Source: Marinobacter maritimus
GTDB taxonomy: Bacteria; Pseudomonadota; Gammaproteobacteria; Pseudomonadales; Oleiphilaceae
Direction of reading: 5' to 3'
Length of the DNA: 64,000 bases
Assembly (NCBI RefSeq): GCF_007671675.1
Contig: NZ_VCGW01000001.1
Span: forward strand, 496,001-560,000
How positions within the stretch are numbered: the stretch's first letter is position 1; each line of letters begins with the position of its first letter. Under the pieces are notes generated by a model. The model searched no databases and was not told the origin of the DNA. It saw only the letters and a program-made list of their open reading frames with translations. Below, in pieces: positions 1 through 10,500 of the stretch. The position numbers and the translations under genes are program-made.

Positions 1-2
1 AC

Positions 3-380
3 AGCATGGCCCAGGAAGGCGCTGGCGTTACTGTTCGGGTGACGCTGGATGAGGCATTTCAGAAAGATATTCCTGACGATACAACGCTGTTCCTTTTTGC
101 CCGCGCTGCCAATACTCAGGACGGCCCGCCCTTAGCCGTTGTCAGATTGACCGCTGGCGCATTGCCCGTTGAGATCCGCCTGGACGACCGTCATGCGATG
201 GCGCCACAATCGGTTATATCTGGCGCAAATGAAGTGGTTGTGACCGCTCGTCTGACCCGATCAGGCAACATCAACGCTCAGGCAGGTGATTGGCAGGGCA
301 GCACCGACGCTCCTGTTGCAGTTTCCGAGGTTCCGGGTTCGCCGGTCGCGTTGGTTATTGATCAACAGCTGATTAACTGA
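3..380 (+). CDS. ccmI: CcmI, c-type cytochrome biogenesis protein (3' end only)
   Basis: The reading frame is open to the left edge, so only the C-terminal ~125 residues are present; the first ATG at 6 is internal, not a start. The segment resembles the periplasmic C-terminal domain of CcmI/CycH, which holds apocytochrome c for heme ligation in the System I (Ccm) machinery. Family-like stretches are LFLFARAAN, LAVVRL, a run around LPVEIRLDD followed by MAPQ, and a closing SGNINAQAGDWQG. The gene ends 60 bp from the convergent batD stop, with no obvious terminator between them. The rest of the ccm operon should lie to the left. Assignment rests on similarity of this domain; no catalytic residues are expected. 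Confidence 0.82.
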   Translation, partial: SMAQEGAGVTVRVTLDEAFQKDIPDDTTLFLFARAANTQDGPPLAVVRLTAGALPVEIRLDDRHAMAPQSVISGANEVVVTARLTRSGNINAQAGDWQGSTDAPVAVSEVPGSPVALVIDQQLIN

Positions 381-440
381 GCCGGTGAATACCGGCTCGA
401 AGAGTTGCTCGGTAGTCTTGAGTTGCCGCCAGACCTGCCC

Positions 441-2195
441 TTACACGGAAAGGTTGCTGGGATAGAGTGGCGGCAAGCCAGCTTCTGAAGACGGAGCGCC
501 CTTGGTCTTCCTGGCTTTTTTGAGCGCGTCTGCCAGAGCGCTGCCGTCCCACTTGTTGCTTCTTTCGCCATCCGAATAATCCCGGCTGAAAAGGTGTGCC
601 TGTAATTGCTGGAGCTCCTGCTCCAGATCTGATGCCGGTAGCACGCTGAAAATATCCTTTACAGAGTGGAAACTGTGGCCAGGCCAGCGTAAATTCGCCC
701 AGCTCACAAATAGCCCGGGTGTTGAGGTACTGCCTTCCTTCGCGGCGTCAAGCAGCTGCTCAAATAACGCTCTCTCCTTTCTGGCGCCTTCGAAGTCAGT
801 ATTGGAGAGTGTCCGAGATGTGATTCTGCGAGTACGCCACCAGGCCAACATGGTCAGAACCCATATCCCTGCCAGCGCTACGCTTACCCATTGCCAAAAG
901 CTCCCGCCGTCGGTCGCAGCCCCCTTGTTGGAAGCGCTCTGTTCGCTATCGGTTTCTGCCGCTGCGCTCCGGGTATCTGTGGCGGTTGGAGAGGGTATGG
1001 TTGCGCCATTTGCAGAGGTTACATTCAGCGTTTGTGCGGGGATCACAGCGACCTTTTCGCTGTCGGATTGCGTGTCCCACCAGGGAATGCGAATAGCCGG
1101 GAGCACGAGCTTCCCGGCCTCAACAGGCACCAGTGCCCGGGTTTGTGTAAGCGTTGATGTAATGCCGTCTGGGCCGGTGCTGGTGTTCCGTTGCGGTTCT
1201 TCCGGGTAACTGCGGAGCCCACCTGGCACAGAGTCTGGTAGAGGTGGCAGGGCCTCTGAAGGCAACCCGGTTGCCTGCAGGCTGAGTGTGCGTGCGAGGT
1301 TGTCACCGGTCTTGAGGTTCAGTGTCGGAGGCATGCCAGCTTCTGCCAAGGTAAGGTTGGTGGCCGGGAGCCAGGTTGAGCCGCTGAATTCTTGTGGAAC
1401 CCCTTTCACTGGCACCTCGAACAGTGCAGCACTGTCCCTCAGGAACCTGAGCGAACCATCGGCATCTCTGGCCTGGCCTTCGAAACGAATGGCAGGCAGG
1501 TTAAGTGACCCTGGCTTTTGTGGGAACAGCGCATAGCGTCGCTCTACCACCCGGTAGCGCACGCCATCGCGGTCTCGGGAAAATTCACGCTGTTTTCCGA
1601 GGGTTTCGATAATTGCGTTGGGGTGCTGCGGGTCGGATAGCTCGCCACGGATAAGATTGCCCCGGAAAAACAACCTCACGGTCAGTATCAGCTGCTCCTG
1701 AACATAGACCTCTGCCTTGTCTGCGGACAGTTCAATGAAGCTGTCCCGGCTGGTGTCTGCCTGGTCCGGAGGATTGCCGTCAACCACCTCAATAGTTACC
1801 GGTTTGGACACGGAATCCTTGAAGGTAAGGGCGGGGATGGTGATCTCTCCGGTGGACGTAGGCGCAAGTTGATATGTCCAGGTTATCTCTCCCACCATGT
1901 CGCCGTTTACGGTGCGAATGCTGTACTGCTGATTGCGAGCCAGTATTTCAAACTCCGGAGTCACCTTTTCAATATCCGGCGAGGGCAGGCTCGAGATATC
2001 GAAATCGAAAAGATTGCTCAGGTTGATATCAATCTTTGTGCTGCCTTTAACGGTGAGCGTCAGGACTTCGCCTTCATACAGTCGGGTTCGGTCCGCTTCA
2101 GCAGTGAGCTCGCCGGCATGAGCAGGCAGCCAGATCGCCATCAGGATTGCAGAAACAACCAGCCAGGTTGTCGGAATAATCAACCGTTTTACCAT
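441..2195 (-). CDS. batD: BatD family protein (oxygen-tolerance/aerotolerance operon)
   Basis: 584 aa. A signal peptide covers residues 1-27 (hydrophobic stretch ending in AHA), followed by a long periplasmic BatD-type beta-rich region, a Ser/Thr/Ala-rich linker (~405-430), one membrane helix (~434-453, WQWVSVALAGIWVLTML) and a cytoplasmic tail of ~130 residues. This is the usual BatD layout. It is the last gene of the operon, and its start overlaps the batB/batC stop by 7 bp, suggesting translational coupling. Bat proteins are thought to form a membrane-anchored complex with MoxR and VWA partners. The molecular role is unsettled; links to aerotolerance and envelope stress come from Bacteroides and Francisella work. 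Confidence 0.9.
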   Translation of the reverse strand: MVKRLIIPTTWLVVSAILMAIWLPAHAGELTAEADRTRLYEGEVLTLTVKGSTKIDINLSNLFDFDISSLPSPDIEKVTPEFEILARNQQYSIRTVNGDMVGEITWTYQLAPTSTGEITIPALTFKDSVSKPVTIEVVDGNPPDQADTSRDSFIELSADKAEVYVQEQLILTVRLFFRGNLIRGELSDPQHPNAIIETLGKQREFSRDRDGVRYRVVERRYALFPQKPGSLNLPAIRFEGQARDADGSLRFLRDSAALFEVPVKGVPQEFSGSTWLPATNLTLAEAGMPPTLNLKTGDNLARTLSLQATGLPSEALPPLPDSVPGGLRSYPEEPQRNTSTGPDGITSTLTQTRALVPVEAGKLVLPAIRIPWWDTQSDSEKVAVIPAQTLNVTSANGATIPSPTATDTRSAAAETDSEQSASNKGAATDGGSFWQWVSVALAGIWVLTMLAWWRTRRITSRTLSNTDFEGARKERALFEQLLDAAKEGSTSTPGLFVSWANLRWPGHSFHSVKDIFSVLPASDLEQELQQLQAHLFSRDYSDGERSNKWDGSALADALKKARKTKGAPSSEAGLPPLYPSNLSV

Positions 2196-4018
2196 GGTGT
2201 ATCGCCCTTATCGGATGGTGTCTGGCGCTCCTGATACTGCTGCAGGAATTTTCTCTGCAAAAGCCCGCCGGGGTTATCAGGCACCCGACGCAACGCCTGC
2301 TCCTGGCTCTGGCTAAGCGGCGTTTCGGAAACCGGTGCAGGCGCCTGAACGTCTTCAGCGCCGGGCTCTGCCTGCGCGGCCTGGTCACTTGCACCGTTGT
2401 TTTCAGAGTTGGTTTGAGAGTTATTCTGAGAGGTGTCTTCGGACTGTTCTTCGCCAGGCGCCTCTTGTTTGCCACTCTGCCCCTGTTCTTCAGGGCTGCT
2501 CTGCGACGGCTCCGACTCAGCGTCGGAACTCTGGGAGCTGTTGGAATCCTGGTTCTCACTGGAGGAGTCGGAAGGGCTTTCCTGCTGGTTGCTCTCACCG
2601 GATGAATCCGAGGCATCCTGATCGCTGTTGCCCTGATCCTTATCGGAGTTATCTTGCTGCTGTTTGAGCAGGTCTTCCACCAGCTGCCGGTTTACTCGGG
2701 CATCTTCCATATCCGGGTTGCGCTCCAGCGCGCTGTCGTAGGCTTCAATAGCCTCTTCCAGCTTGCCGGCCCGGGCCAGAGCGTTGCCGCGATTGAAATC
2801 AGCGAGAACCGTGTCTGCCCCTTCGAAGACCTTTGCGGCTTCATCATAGCGCTCGGCACGATACAGTGCCGACCCCTGCCATTCCGGTGATTCCAGTATC
2901 GTTGCTGCCGCGCCGGGATCTTCATGTATCAGCTCTGCTGCTCTTTGATCTTCCCGTTGCCAGAGGCCGCCCCAGTCCATGGCCGCAGCGGGCTGCGGTA
3001 TCACGGGCATCAGAATCAAAGCCATCGCGGTGAAGGCGCCTCGGCGCCAGCCCAGTAACATCAACGGCAGGGCGAGCCACAACAACCAATAGCCGTCGTC
3101 TTTCCAGCGGTCGATAGTGAGCCCGGTGTTTGTGTCCTGCCACTCGTCTGATTCTTCAGGGCTGAGGTTCAGGGCCGCTATGTCGCTGTCGTCCAGCGTC
3201 AGTTCATGGCTTGTGCCGCCGTTATTACGGGCAAGCTCCGCGAGTATGTCCGGGTCGGTACGTGTTATGACAATGTTACCGTTGTCGCGGATAAAGCCGC
3301 GCCGTGCAAGAGGGATAGGCCCGCCGTCCCGGGTGCCAGCCGCCAAGGTACTCAGAGTGAACTCGGTGTCGGCGAGTTCGTCGCTGATGTGTGTCAAATA
3401 GCGCTCGGATACGCCATCGGTAATCAACAGAATACGGCCTTGGCCCGGAGCGCCCTGCTGCAGAAGATCCTGAGCCCTTGAAACGGCCAGGTCGGCACGA
3501 TTGCCCTGAACCGGCATGATGATCGGGTCGAGTACGTTCAGCATACCCGTTAACGTGTTGCTGTCGTCTGTCAGGGGGGTCACCACATGGGCGTCTCCTG
3601 AATACACCACCAGCGCTGTCAGACTGCCCTCACGAACAGCCAGAATATCGCGGATCTTGCGTTTTGCACGGGTCAGGCGGTCGGGCTCCAGATCCGTTGC
3701 CAGCATGGACAAGGACAGGTCGAGTACGATCACCAGGCTATCCCCCGGTTTTTTCAGTGGCGTGGGCGCCTCACGCCAAGCGGGTCCCGCCAGAGCGATA
3801 GCCAGGATGACAACAGCACTGATTGCGGGCACAAGTCTGGATCCGCGTTTTTCGGAAGCGCGGCCGTATCGCCGGATCACCGGGGACAAAAATTGCTCAG
3901 GGATCAGGCCGGACCACCCGCTATCTCCTGAACCCTTTCCTTTCAATGCCAGGTAAAGCACGGGTACAACCAGCAACAGCAGAAGCCAGAGCGGGCGCAG
4001 GAAGTGGAAATCAGCCAT
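2189..4018 (-). CDS. VWA-domain and TPR membrane protein, BatB/BatC fusion
   Basis: 609 aa. Two N-terminal membrane helices (~7-24 and ~61-80) are followed by a von Willebrand A domain with a MIDAS motif DLSLSM near residue 99 and a further helix pair around 310-340. A TPR region (~350-465, including the helix pair FNRGNALARAGKLEEAIEAY) leads into ~100 residues of Ser/Gln/Glu/Asn-rich low complexity and a short conserved tail. BatB (VWA) and BatC (TPR) are separate in some bacteria and fused here, as in many gammaproteobacteria. The ATG overlaps the batA stop by 8 bp. The disordered acidic segment is probably periplasmic or a flexible linker; its function is unknown. Confidence 0.9.
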   Translation of the reverse strand: MADFHFLRPLWLLLLLVVPVLYLALKGKGSGDSGWSGLIPEQFLSPVIRRYGRASEKRGSRLVPAISAVVILAIALAGPAWREAPTPLKKPGDSLVIVLDLSLSMLATDLEPDRLTRAKRKIRDILAVREGSLTALVVYSGDAHVVTPLTDDSNTLTGMLNVLDPIIMPVQGNRADLAVSRAQDLLQQGAPGQGRILLITDGVSERYLTHISDELADTEFTLSTLAAGTRDGGPIPLARRGFIRDNGNIVITRTDPDILAELARNNGGTSHELTLDDSDIAALNLSPEESDEWQDTNTGLTIDRWKDDGYWLLWLALPLMLLGWRRGAFTAMALILMPVIPQPAAAMDWGGLWQREDQRAAELIHEDPGAAATILESPEWQGSALYRAERYDEAAKVFEGADTVLADFNRGNALARAGKLEEAIEAYDSALERNPDMEDARVNRQLVEDLLKQQQDNSDKDQGNSDQDASDSSGESNQQESPSDSSSENQDSNSSQSSDAESEPSQSSPEEQGQSGKQEAPGEEQSEDTSQNNSQTNSENNGASDQAAQAEPGAEDVQAPAPVSETPLSQSQEQALRRVPDNPGGLLQRKFLQQYQERQTPSDKGDTPW

Positions 4019-5039
4019 GGTTTACGCCCCCGTCGGTGCTCGATCGAGCCAGGGTCAGCTTGCCTGCACTACGTCGGAACAGAAAAAGACCTAACCAAAA
4101 CGCCACCGCCAAGCCGGCTGGCCAGAAAAACAGGTCGGTGACCGGGCGGTAGAATTTACCATCCAGCTCAATGGGTTCAAGCTGATTGATGGTTTCGTAG
4201 ATCAGCTCCAACTCCGGCAGGCTGCGGGCACGAAAATATTCTCCACCGGTTTGTTGGGCCATTCGGATCAGCAGGTTCTCGTCCAGATCTCTGGAAGGGT
4301 TTACCCGGCGTGAGCCGAGCAAACCTCTCTGGATCATGGACTCGGCGCCAATACCGATGGTGTAGAGGCGAATGCCGGCAGCGGCTGCTATCTCTGTGGC
4401 TTTGTCGGGCGTAATTTCGCCGGCGGTATTGGCGCCATCGGTAAGCAATACCGCAACCCTCTGCTGTTGCGGCCGGTCCCTCAAACGCTTGGTAGCCAGG
4501 CCAACGGCATCACCAATGGCAGTTGCGCGCCCGGCCATACCAATACCCGATTCCTGCAAAAGCGTTTCAAGGGTAGCAAGATCAAACGTCAGGGGTGCCT
4601 GAACGTATGGCTCTGTGCCGAACAGTATCAAACCAAGCCTGTCGCCCCCGCGGCGCGCAATAAAGTCATTCAGTACTCTTTTGACAGCCTGCAGGCGGTT
4701 GATGCTGCGGCCCTGGACGACCATGTCTTGTTCTTCCATGCTCGGCGATATGTCCACAACGAGCATGAGATCGCGCCCGGTGACGGGCATCTGAACTTGC
4801 TCACCTATATGTTGAGGGCGCGCCAGTGCCAGCACCAGAAGCGCCCAGGCCAGCAATAGAATCAGGGTTTGCCAGCGCGGCCTGGCATTGCCCTGGCGGG
4901 TAACGCCAGGCAGGTCCGAGAGCCAGTGACCAACCGGAAATACCGGAGCATCTACGGTTTGCGCAGCCGGCTTTTTCCATTGCAACAGCACGGGCGCCAG
5001 AATCAGCAGGAGTGCCCAAGGGTAAGCCAGGCTCAGCAT
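4011..5039 (-). CDS. batA: VWA-domain membrane protein BatA
   Basis: 342 aa from the ATG at 5039. An upstream in-frame ATG at 5192 would add 51 residues of Arg/Gly-rich sequence lying inside the DUF4381 gene; the chosen start gives the expected membrane-anchored N-terminus MLSLAYPWALLLILAPVLL. Features: helices at ~5-20 and ~58-75, a VWA domain with MIDAS DISPSM near residue 98, and a C-terminal helix (~308-326). The gene overlaps DUF4381 by 7 bp upstream and the batB/C fusion by 8 bp downstream. VWA proteins next to a MoxR ATPase usually act as its co-chaperone or metal-binding partner. Confidence 0.9.
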   Translation of the reverse strand: MLSLAYPWALLLILAPVLLQWKKPAAQTVDAPVFPVGHWLSDLPGVTRQGNARPRWQTLILLLAWALLVLALARPQHIGEQVQMPVTGRDLMLVVDISPSMEEQDMVVQGRSINRLQAVKRVLNDFIARRGGDRLGLILFGTEPYVQAPLTFDLATLETLLQESGIGMAGRATAIGDAVGLATKRLRDRPQQQRVAVLLTDGANTAGEITPDKATEIAAAAGIRLYTIGIGAESMIQRGLLGSRRVNPSRDLDENLLIRMAQQTGGEYFRARSLPELELIYETINQLEPIELDGKFYRPVTDLFFWPAGLAVAFWLGLFLFRRSAGKLTLARSSTDGGVNHG

Positions 5040-5503
5040 TTCTGAGCCTCCAGCCAGGTTCGGGCGAACTCCAGGGCCTGGGTGGGCTCGGCCGTTGGCT
5101 GCGGCTGCCAGGCGCTGTTGACCAGCGCCTCGACAACCGGACGCTGTGCGATCTTGCCATCGGGTAGGTGGCTTAACAGGCAGGCAGTCCATTGGTCTCC
5201 GGACTGTGCTTCGGGTTGTTCATCCGGATAGCGTTCCCGCGCCACTCGCTTTAGCAGCGTATTCAGTTGCGCAAACCATTGTGGTTCTCTCGACGCAGTA
5301 TGTTCGAGGATGACCAGCTCTGCTCGCGCCAGTCTCAACCAGCGGTTTCGGCGGTGATGACGACGGACCAGCCATGCCAGAGCAGCGATTGCCATCAGGA
5401 GTGCAAAAGCCAGAACCCACCAGCCCGGTGCGGGCGGCCAGAAGCCTCCGGTTTGTGGCAGGTGAATATCCCGAAGCTGGCTCAGGGGATCGTCTGGTAT
5501 CAT
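5033..5503 (-). CDS. DUF4381 domain-containing membrane protein
   Basis: 156 aa. A short N-terminus (DPLSQLRDIHLPQ) precedes one strong helix (~25-46, GWWVLAFALLMAIAALAWLV), a basic stretch (RRHHRRNR) and a helical cytoplasmic domain. This matches the DUF4381 proteins regularly found between the DUF58 and VWA genes of MoxR/Bat operons. The start overlaps the DUF58 stop in an ATGA, and the stop lies inside the batA start region, so the genes are probably translated as a coupled set. Function is unknown; a membrane scaffold in the Bat complex is an inference from position. Confidence 0.85.
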   Translation of the reverse strand: MIPDDPLSQLRDIHLPQTGGFWPPAPGWWVLAFALLMAIAALAWLVRRHHRRNRWLRLARAELVILEHTASREPQWFAQLNTLLKRVARERYPDEQPEAQSGDQWTACLLSHLPDGKIAQRPVVEALVNSAWQPQPTAEPTQALEFARTWLEAQKC

Positions 5504-6420
5504 CCGATTCGTCCTCCTGGTCCAAGTATGGATTTAAGGCTTACAGCAGGCGCCTCTCGGGTAGAAACGTCTGTTGCCTGGATGCCAGACAAACGGAAGC
5601 ACTCTTCAAGGGCGGTTTCATGACGGTTGGTTTTTTCACGCCAGGCCTGCTGAAAACTTCTGTTGGACGCATCAAACCACACCGGGCCTTCTGCTCCGGC
5701 AACGGCAAAGCGCCCACTTTGCGGCAGTTCCTGCTCCAGTGGGTCGACAACCCGCAGTGCGCTGACACTGTTATGACGAGCCAGCGCCCCCAGTAAAGAA
5801 GTGGTGCTCCTGGAGATGCCGAGAAAATCGCTTATGACAAAGATCCTGCTGCCGGTATGCGCGACCCGCCGTGCTTCTGCAAGGGCTGTATCAAGGGTGG
5901 TTTCGGATGCAGAGCCATCCAGGGATGTATGCTGTTGGCTGGCAAGCGTGTCCAGCAGTCGCAGCACGGACTTCTTGCGGCGTGCCGGGCGTTGGACGGT
6001 CAAGGTCTTGCCGTTAAAAACAATGCCGCCTACCTGATCCCCGGCCGACAGTGCGAGCCAGGCCAGAACGGCAGCAAGCTGAGCACAGCGTACCTGCTTG
6101 AAAGCACCGGTGCTGGCAAAGAACAGGGTTGGGCCGAGGTCGCAAATCAAAAGTACAGGGCGCTCCCGTTCCTCTTCATAAAGCTTGGTGTGGGGAGCCT
6201 GGCGCCTGGCCGTTACGCGCCAGTCAATACTGCGTATGTCGTCTCCCGGCTGGTAAAGCCGCACCTCGGCAAACGCCATTCCTCTTCCGCGCTGCGAGGA
6301 GTGCTGTAGTCCGGCTTGTCGCGCTCGTGCCGGGCGTGCCGAAGGCAGCTTAAGCGCCTTGGCATCAGCCTGCAGGCGAATGAGTGCCTGCAGGCTGATG
6401 CGGGTAGTGGAAACATCCAT
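5500..6420 (-). CDS. DUF58 domain-containing protein
   Basis: 306 aa, soluble. The DUF58 signature is clear: VRLYQPGDDIRSIDWRVTAR near residues 52-70, followed by a VWA-like fold with LLICDLGPTLFF near 90 and FVISDFLGI near 194. DUF58 proteins accompany MoxR AAA+ ATPases in nearly all Bat-type operons; the biochemical role is not known. It lies 8 bp after the moxR stop and overlaps the next gene by 4 bp (ATGA). Confidence 0.92.
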   Translation of the reverse strand: MDVSTTRISLQALIRLQADAKALKLPSARPARARQAGLQHSSQRGRGMAFAEVRLYQPGDDIRSIDWRVTARRQAPHTKLYEEERERPVLLICDLGPTLFFASTGAFKQVRCAQLAAVLAWLALSAGDQVGGIVFNGKTLTVQRPARRKKSVLRLLDTLASQQHTSLDGSASETTLDTALAEARRVAHTGSRIFVISDFLGISRSTTSLLGALARHNSVSALRVVDPLEQELPQSGRFAVAGAEGPVWFDASNRSFQQAWREKTNRHETALEECFRLSGIQATDVSTREAPAVSLKSILGPGGRIG

Positions 6421-6428
6421 GGCCAGCC

Positions 6429-7391
6429 TCAGGCGCTCACTGGCAAACGTTCAATCAGGCGTTGTATGACTGTATCGGCTGTTACGCCTTCCGCCTCCGC
6501 TTCAAACGTCAGCAGAATCCGGTGCCGGAGTACATCGAAGGCTACCGCGCGAACATCGTCTGGCGTTACATAGTCTCTGCCGTCCAGCCACGCAATGGCG
6601 CGGGCGCAGCGGTCGAGGGCGATGGTGCCTCGAGGGCTGGCGCCAAAAGCTGTCCAGCGTGCCAGCTCCGGGTCCAGAGTGCCCGGGTCTCTTGTTGCCA
6701 GTACCAGAGCCAACAGATACTGCTCAACTGGCTCGGCCATGAAAATATCCGCAACTTCTGCCCGGGCTTTAAACACCTGGTCGGCGGTCAGGCGAACATC
6801 AGTGGCAGGCTGGCCCTGGCGGTAATCACTTCTGGCCAGGTGGAGGATGGCCTGCTCGGCCTGTGCAGAGGGGTAGCCAATCACCACATGCATCAGGAAT
6901 CGATCAAGCTGTGCCTCGGGAAGTGGATATGTGCCTTCTTGCTCAATAGGGTTCTGGGTTGCCATCACCATGAACAGACGATCAAGCGGGAATGTGCGCA
7001 TGCCCACACTGACCTGGCGCTCGCCCATGGCTTCAAGCAGAGCAGACTGTACTTTGGCCGGTGCCCTGTTGATTTCATCCGCCAACACCAGATTGTGAAA
7101 AATCGGCCCGCGCTGAAACTCGAACAGCCCGGTTTCGGCACGGTAGATCTCGCTGCCGGTGACGTCTGATGGCAAAAGGTCCGGGGTGAACTGAATGCGG
7201 TGGAAATCACCGGTAAGATGATCGGCCAAGGCCTTTATGGCGGTGGTTTTAGCCAGCCCCGGAGCACCTTCAACCAGGAGGTGTCCATCGGCAAGCAATG
7301 CAATGAGAAGGCGATCAACCAGTTTTTCCTGCCCGATAATCCTTTTGGCTAACTGTGTCCTTAGTTCCCCGAACGTATGCTGTAGCGACAT
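6429..7391 (-). CDS. MoxR family AAA+ ATPase
   Basis: 320 aa from the ATG at 7391. The longer reading from 7481 adds 30 residues outside the fold, and the start MSLQHTFGELRTQLAKRIIGQEK fits the family. Walker A is GAPGLAKT (~46-53), Walker B is LVLADEIN (~106-113), the sensor/GAR loop includes MATQNPIEQEGTYPLPEAQLDRF, and a C-terminal lid domain follows. MoxR ATPases are chaperones that mature partner complexes with VWA proteins. First gene of the minus-strand Bat operon, divergent from the NAD-GDH gene with 130 bp between the starts. No strong Shine-Dalgarno sits next to the chosen ATG, so the start is less certain than the function. Confidence 0.93.
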   Translation of the reverse strand: MSLQHTFGELRTQLAKRIIGQEKLVDRLLIALLADGHLLVEGAPGLAKTTAIKALADHLTGDFHRIQFTPDLLPSDVTGSEIYRAETGLFEFQRGPIFHNLVLADEINRAPAKVQSALLEAMGERQVSVGMRTFPLDRLFMVMATQNPIEQEGTYPLPEAQLDRFLMHVVIGYPSAQAEQAILHLARSDYRQGQPATDVRLTADQVFKARAEVADIFMAEPVEQYLLALVLATRDPGTLDPELARWTAFGASPRGTIALDRCARAIAWLDGRDYVTPDDVRAVAFDVLRHRILLTFEAEAEGVTADTVIQRLIERLPVSA

Positions 7392-7521
7392 TGGAAGTGA
7401 TTGCTCTCGTGCGTAAGTAGTTGCCGCAGTTTTGGTGTCTGGCCGGCAAAAATCAAGGGTTTGACTATGCTTATCCCACAATATCCCGATTACGTTTACT
7501 TCACATTATTTGAGGTCGCCC

Positions 7522-10500
7522 ATGAATGCGCTGACAGTGGCCAGCAAAGATCAGTTTTTTGAACTTTTGGCTGAAGAGTTTTCCAGAAAAATTGCCAAAG
7601 CCGAAGCCAAGAAAATCAGCGAATTTGTAAAGCAGCATTATGCCCATATCCCTCTGGATGAGCTGGTCAGGCGACGCCTCTCTGATACCTACGGTGCGGC
7701 TCTGGCCGCCTGGCAGTTTCTGCAGAAACGCAGTGCCGAGGAAACACCTGTCGCGGTGTTCAATCCGGATCTCGAGAGCGACGGCTGGCAATCCACACAC
7801 ACTGTGGTGTTTATTCTGCACCCTAATATTCCATTTCTGATTGATTCTCTGCGCATAGCGGTTAACCAACGGGAAATCGGAACGCACTCGATCCAGCATT
7901 CCATTCTCCAGGTAGAGCGCGACAACGCTGGCAAGCTCAAGAAGCTGATGGCTACCAAGAAAAGCGACTCTGCATCTGCCTATGAAGCTTTTATCGTTCT
8001 GGAAATCGACAGGCACAGCAATCCAGAGGATCTGAAAGATCTGGAGCAGACGCTGCAAACGGTATTGCACGAGGTGCGTATTGCGGTCGCGGACTTCCCG
8101 GTGGTCACGGACAAGGTCAGTCAGATCATTAAAGAACTTGATGATACTGCCGGTATCAGCAGCGAGCAAAAGGAGGAGGCTCGTGAGTTTCTGGAATGGC
8201 TGGCGCGCGATCACTTTACCTTCCTGGGCTACGATGAGTACGACTTTGCCACTGACAAGTCGGGCATGGTGGTGCGACGCGTGGAAAATTCCGAGCTGGG
8301 GATACTCCGAGTAAATAACGAGCGGCCAGACCGGGTTCGTCTCAACGAGTTGCCCCAACGCACACGTCATGAGATGACGCGAGCCGACAATATTTTCATT
8401 TTCGCCAAGTCTGCCCAGCGCTCGCGGGTTCACCGCCCCGCGTACCCGGATTATATTGCCGTTAAAAAGTTCAACAAAAAGGGCGAAGTGGTTGGTGAGC
8501 GCCGTTTCCTCGGGCTGTATACGGCCCGCGCCTACAATGAGCGGCCAGATGAGATCCCGTTGCTCAAGCGTAAGTTCCAGAATGTTATGAAGCGCTCAGG
8601 CTTCCTGCGCGCGGATTACGCGGGTAAAGAGCTGGAGCAGATTCTTACCCTCTATCCACGTGACGAGCTATTCCAGATCGCCGAGGATGAACTGTTGGAT
8701 GTCGCCAAAAACATTCTGTACATACAGGAACGGCGCCGCATTGAGTTGTTCATGCGCGAAGACGTCTACGGTCAGTTTGTAACCTGCCTCGCGTTTTTCC
8801 CGAGGGACATCTACAACACCGAGCTTCGCCTGAAGGTAGAACAGGTGCTTCTGGACCGACTGGAAGCGCAAGATATCGAGTTTGTTACGCATTTCTCGGA
8901 GTCGGTGCTGGCTCGGGTACAGTTCACCATTCGTGTGCCCCAGGTTGAAAACCGAAAGCTGCCAATTGCTGAAATACGGGAAAAAGTCATTGAGATGGCT
9001 CAGTCGTGGCGCGATGGTCTTTCGGGTGCCCTGAGCGAGACATACGGCGAAGAGCAAGGTAATGAGCTTTATCGGCTCTGGGCCTCAGGCTTCCCCGCGA
9101 GCTACACCGAGATGTTCTCAGCGCGCCGGGCAGCTATTGATCTTGAGCATATTTCGGCGGCTTCCACTCGTCAGGATCTGACGATGAGCTTCTATCGGGC
9201 GTTGGAAGAAGACGAAAGCACTTTGCATTTCAAGCTGTTTTATCCCGATGGGCAGCTGCCGCTGTCGGACGTGATGCCGATTTTCGATAATCTGGGCTTC
9301 CGTGTTCTGGGTGAGCATCCGTTTGAAGTGACTGATCGCAACAACAAGACCGTGTGGATACACGACTTCACCCTTTACGCTCACAGCGGCAAAGTAGTGG
9401 ATATCCATCAGGTACGGCCCATTTTTGAAGAACTGTTTCACCGTGTGTGGTACGGCGAAGCAGAAAATGACGCCTTCAACCGCATGCTGGTTACGTCCTA
9501 CATGAGCTGGCGGGAAATTGCGTTGTTACGCACTTATGCCCGCTACATGCGCCAGATTCGCTTTTCCAACAGTCAGACTTTCATCTCCAACACGCTGGTG
9601 AACCATGTTGAGCTCACCCGGATTTTGCTGGAGTATTTTGAGGTGCGTTTCAACCCGGATCGTTATCAGAGCAAGGGTAAAAGCCAGGCGGCCCAGCAGA
9701 AACTGGAAATCGAATTCAATGCGGGGTTGGATGAGGTGGAAAACCTCAGCGAAGACCGCGTGCTTCGTCTGTACCTGGAATTGATACAGGCTACTCTGCG
9801 CACCAACTATTATCAGCATGACGAAGCGGGTGGCCCCAAATCCTACATCAGCGTGAAGTTTGACCCTTCCGGAATTCCGGATATGCCGCTGCCGCTGCCT
9901 GTGTACGAGATATTCGTATACTCGCCTCGCGTTGAGGGTGTTCACTTGCGTGGTGGCAAGGTCGCTCGGGGCGGCTTACGTTGGTCAGATCGCTTTGAGG
10001 ACTATCGCACCGAGGTTCTGGGTCTGGTGAAGGCCCAGCAGGTGAAGAACGCGGTGATCGTTCCAGTGGGTGCCAAGGGTGGCTTTGTTGCCAAACGTCT
10101 GCCGGATTCCTCCGACCGCGAAGCGTTCCAGGCCGAAGGTATTTCTGCGTACAAGACGTTTATCCGGGGCCTGCTCGATATTACCGACAATCTGGTAGAC
10201 GCGGGCATCCAGCCGCCTGATCGCGTGGTTCGTCATGATTCGGACGACCACTATCTGGTTGTTGCTGCCGACAAAGGTACCGCCACATTCTCTGATATTG
10301 CGAACAGCCTGGCAGCGGAATACAACTTCTGGATGGGCGACGCATTTGCCTCTGGCGGCAGCAATGGCTACGACCACAAGAAAATGGCCATTACGGCCCG
10401 GGGCGCCTGGGTTTCTGTTGAACGTCACTTCCGCGAACTGGGTGTTAACCCGGCGGAGGACGAGTTTACCGCTATTGGCATTGGCGATATGGCGGGGGAC

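Noticed and set aside
2098..2616. Long antisense frame opposite the BatB/BatC low-complexity region
   Set aside because: It mirrors the Ser/Gln/Glu-rich repeats of the real gene; composition is Arg/Pro-rich, with no domain or ribosome site.
7501..8433. 310-codon antisense frame inside the NAD-GDH gene
   Set aside because: It lies wholly opposite well-conserved coding sequence and shows no recognisable domain, so it is a shadow of a long gene.
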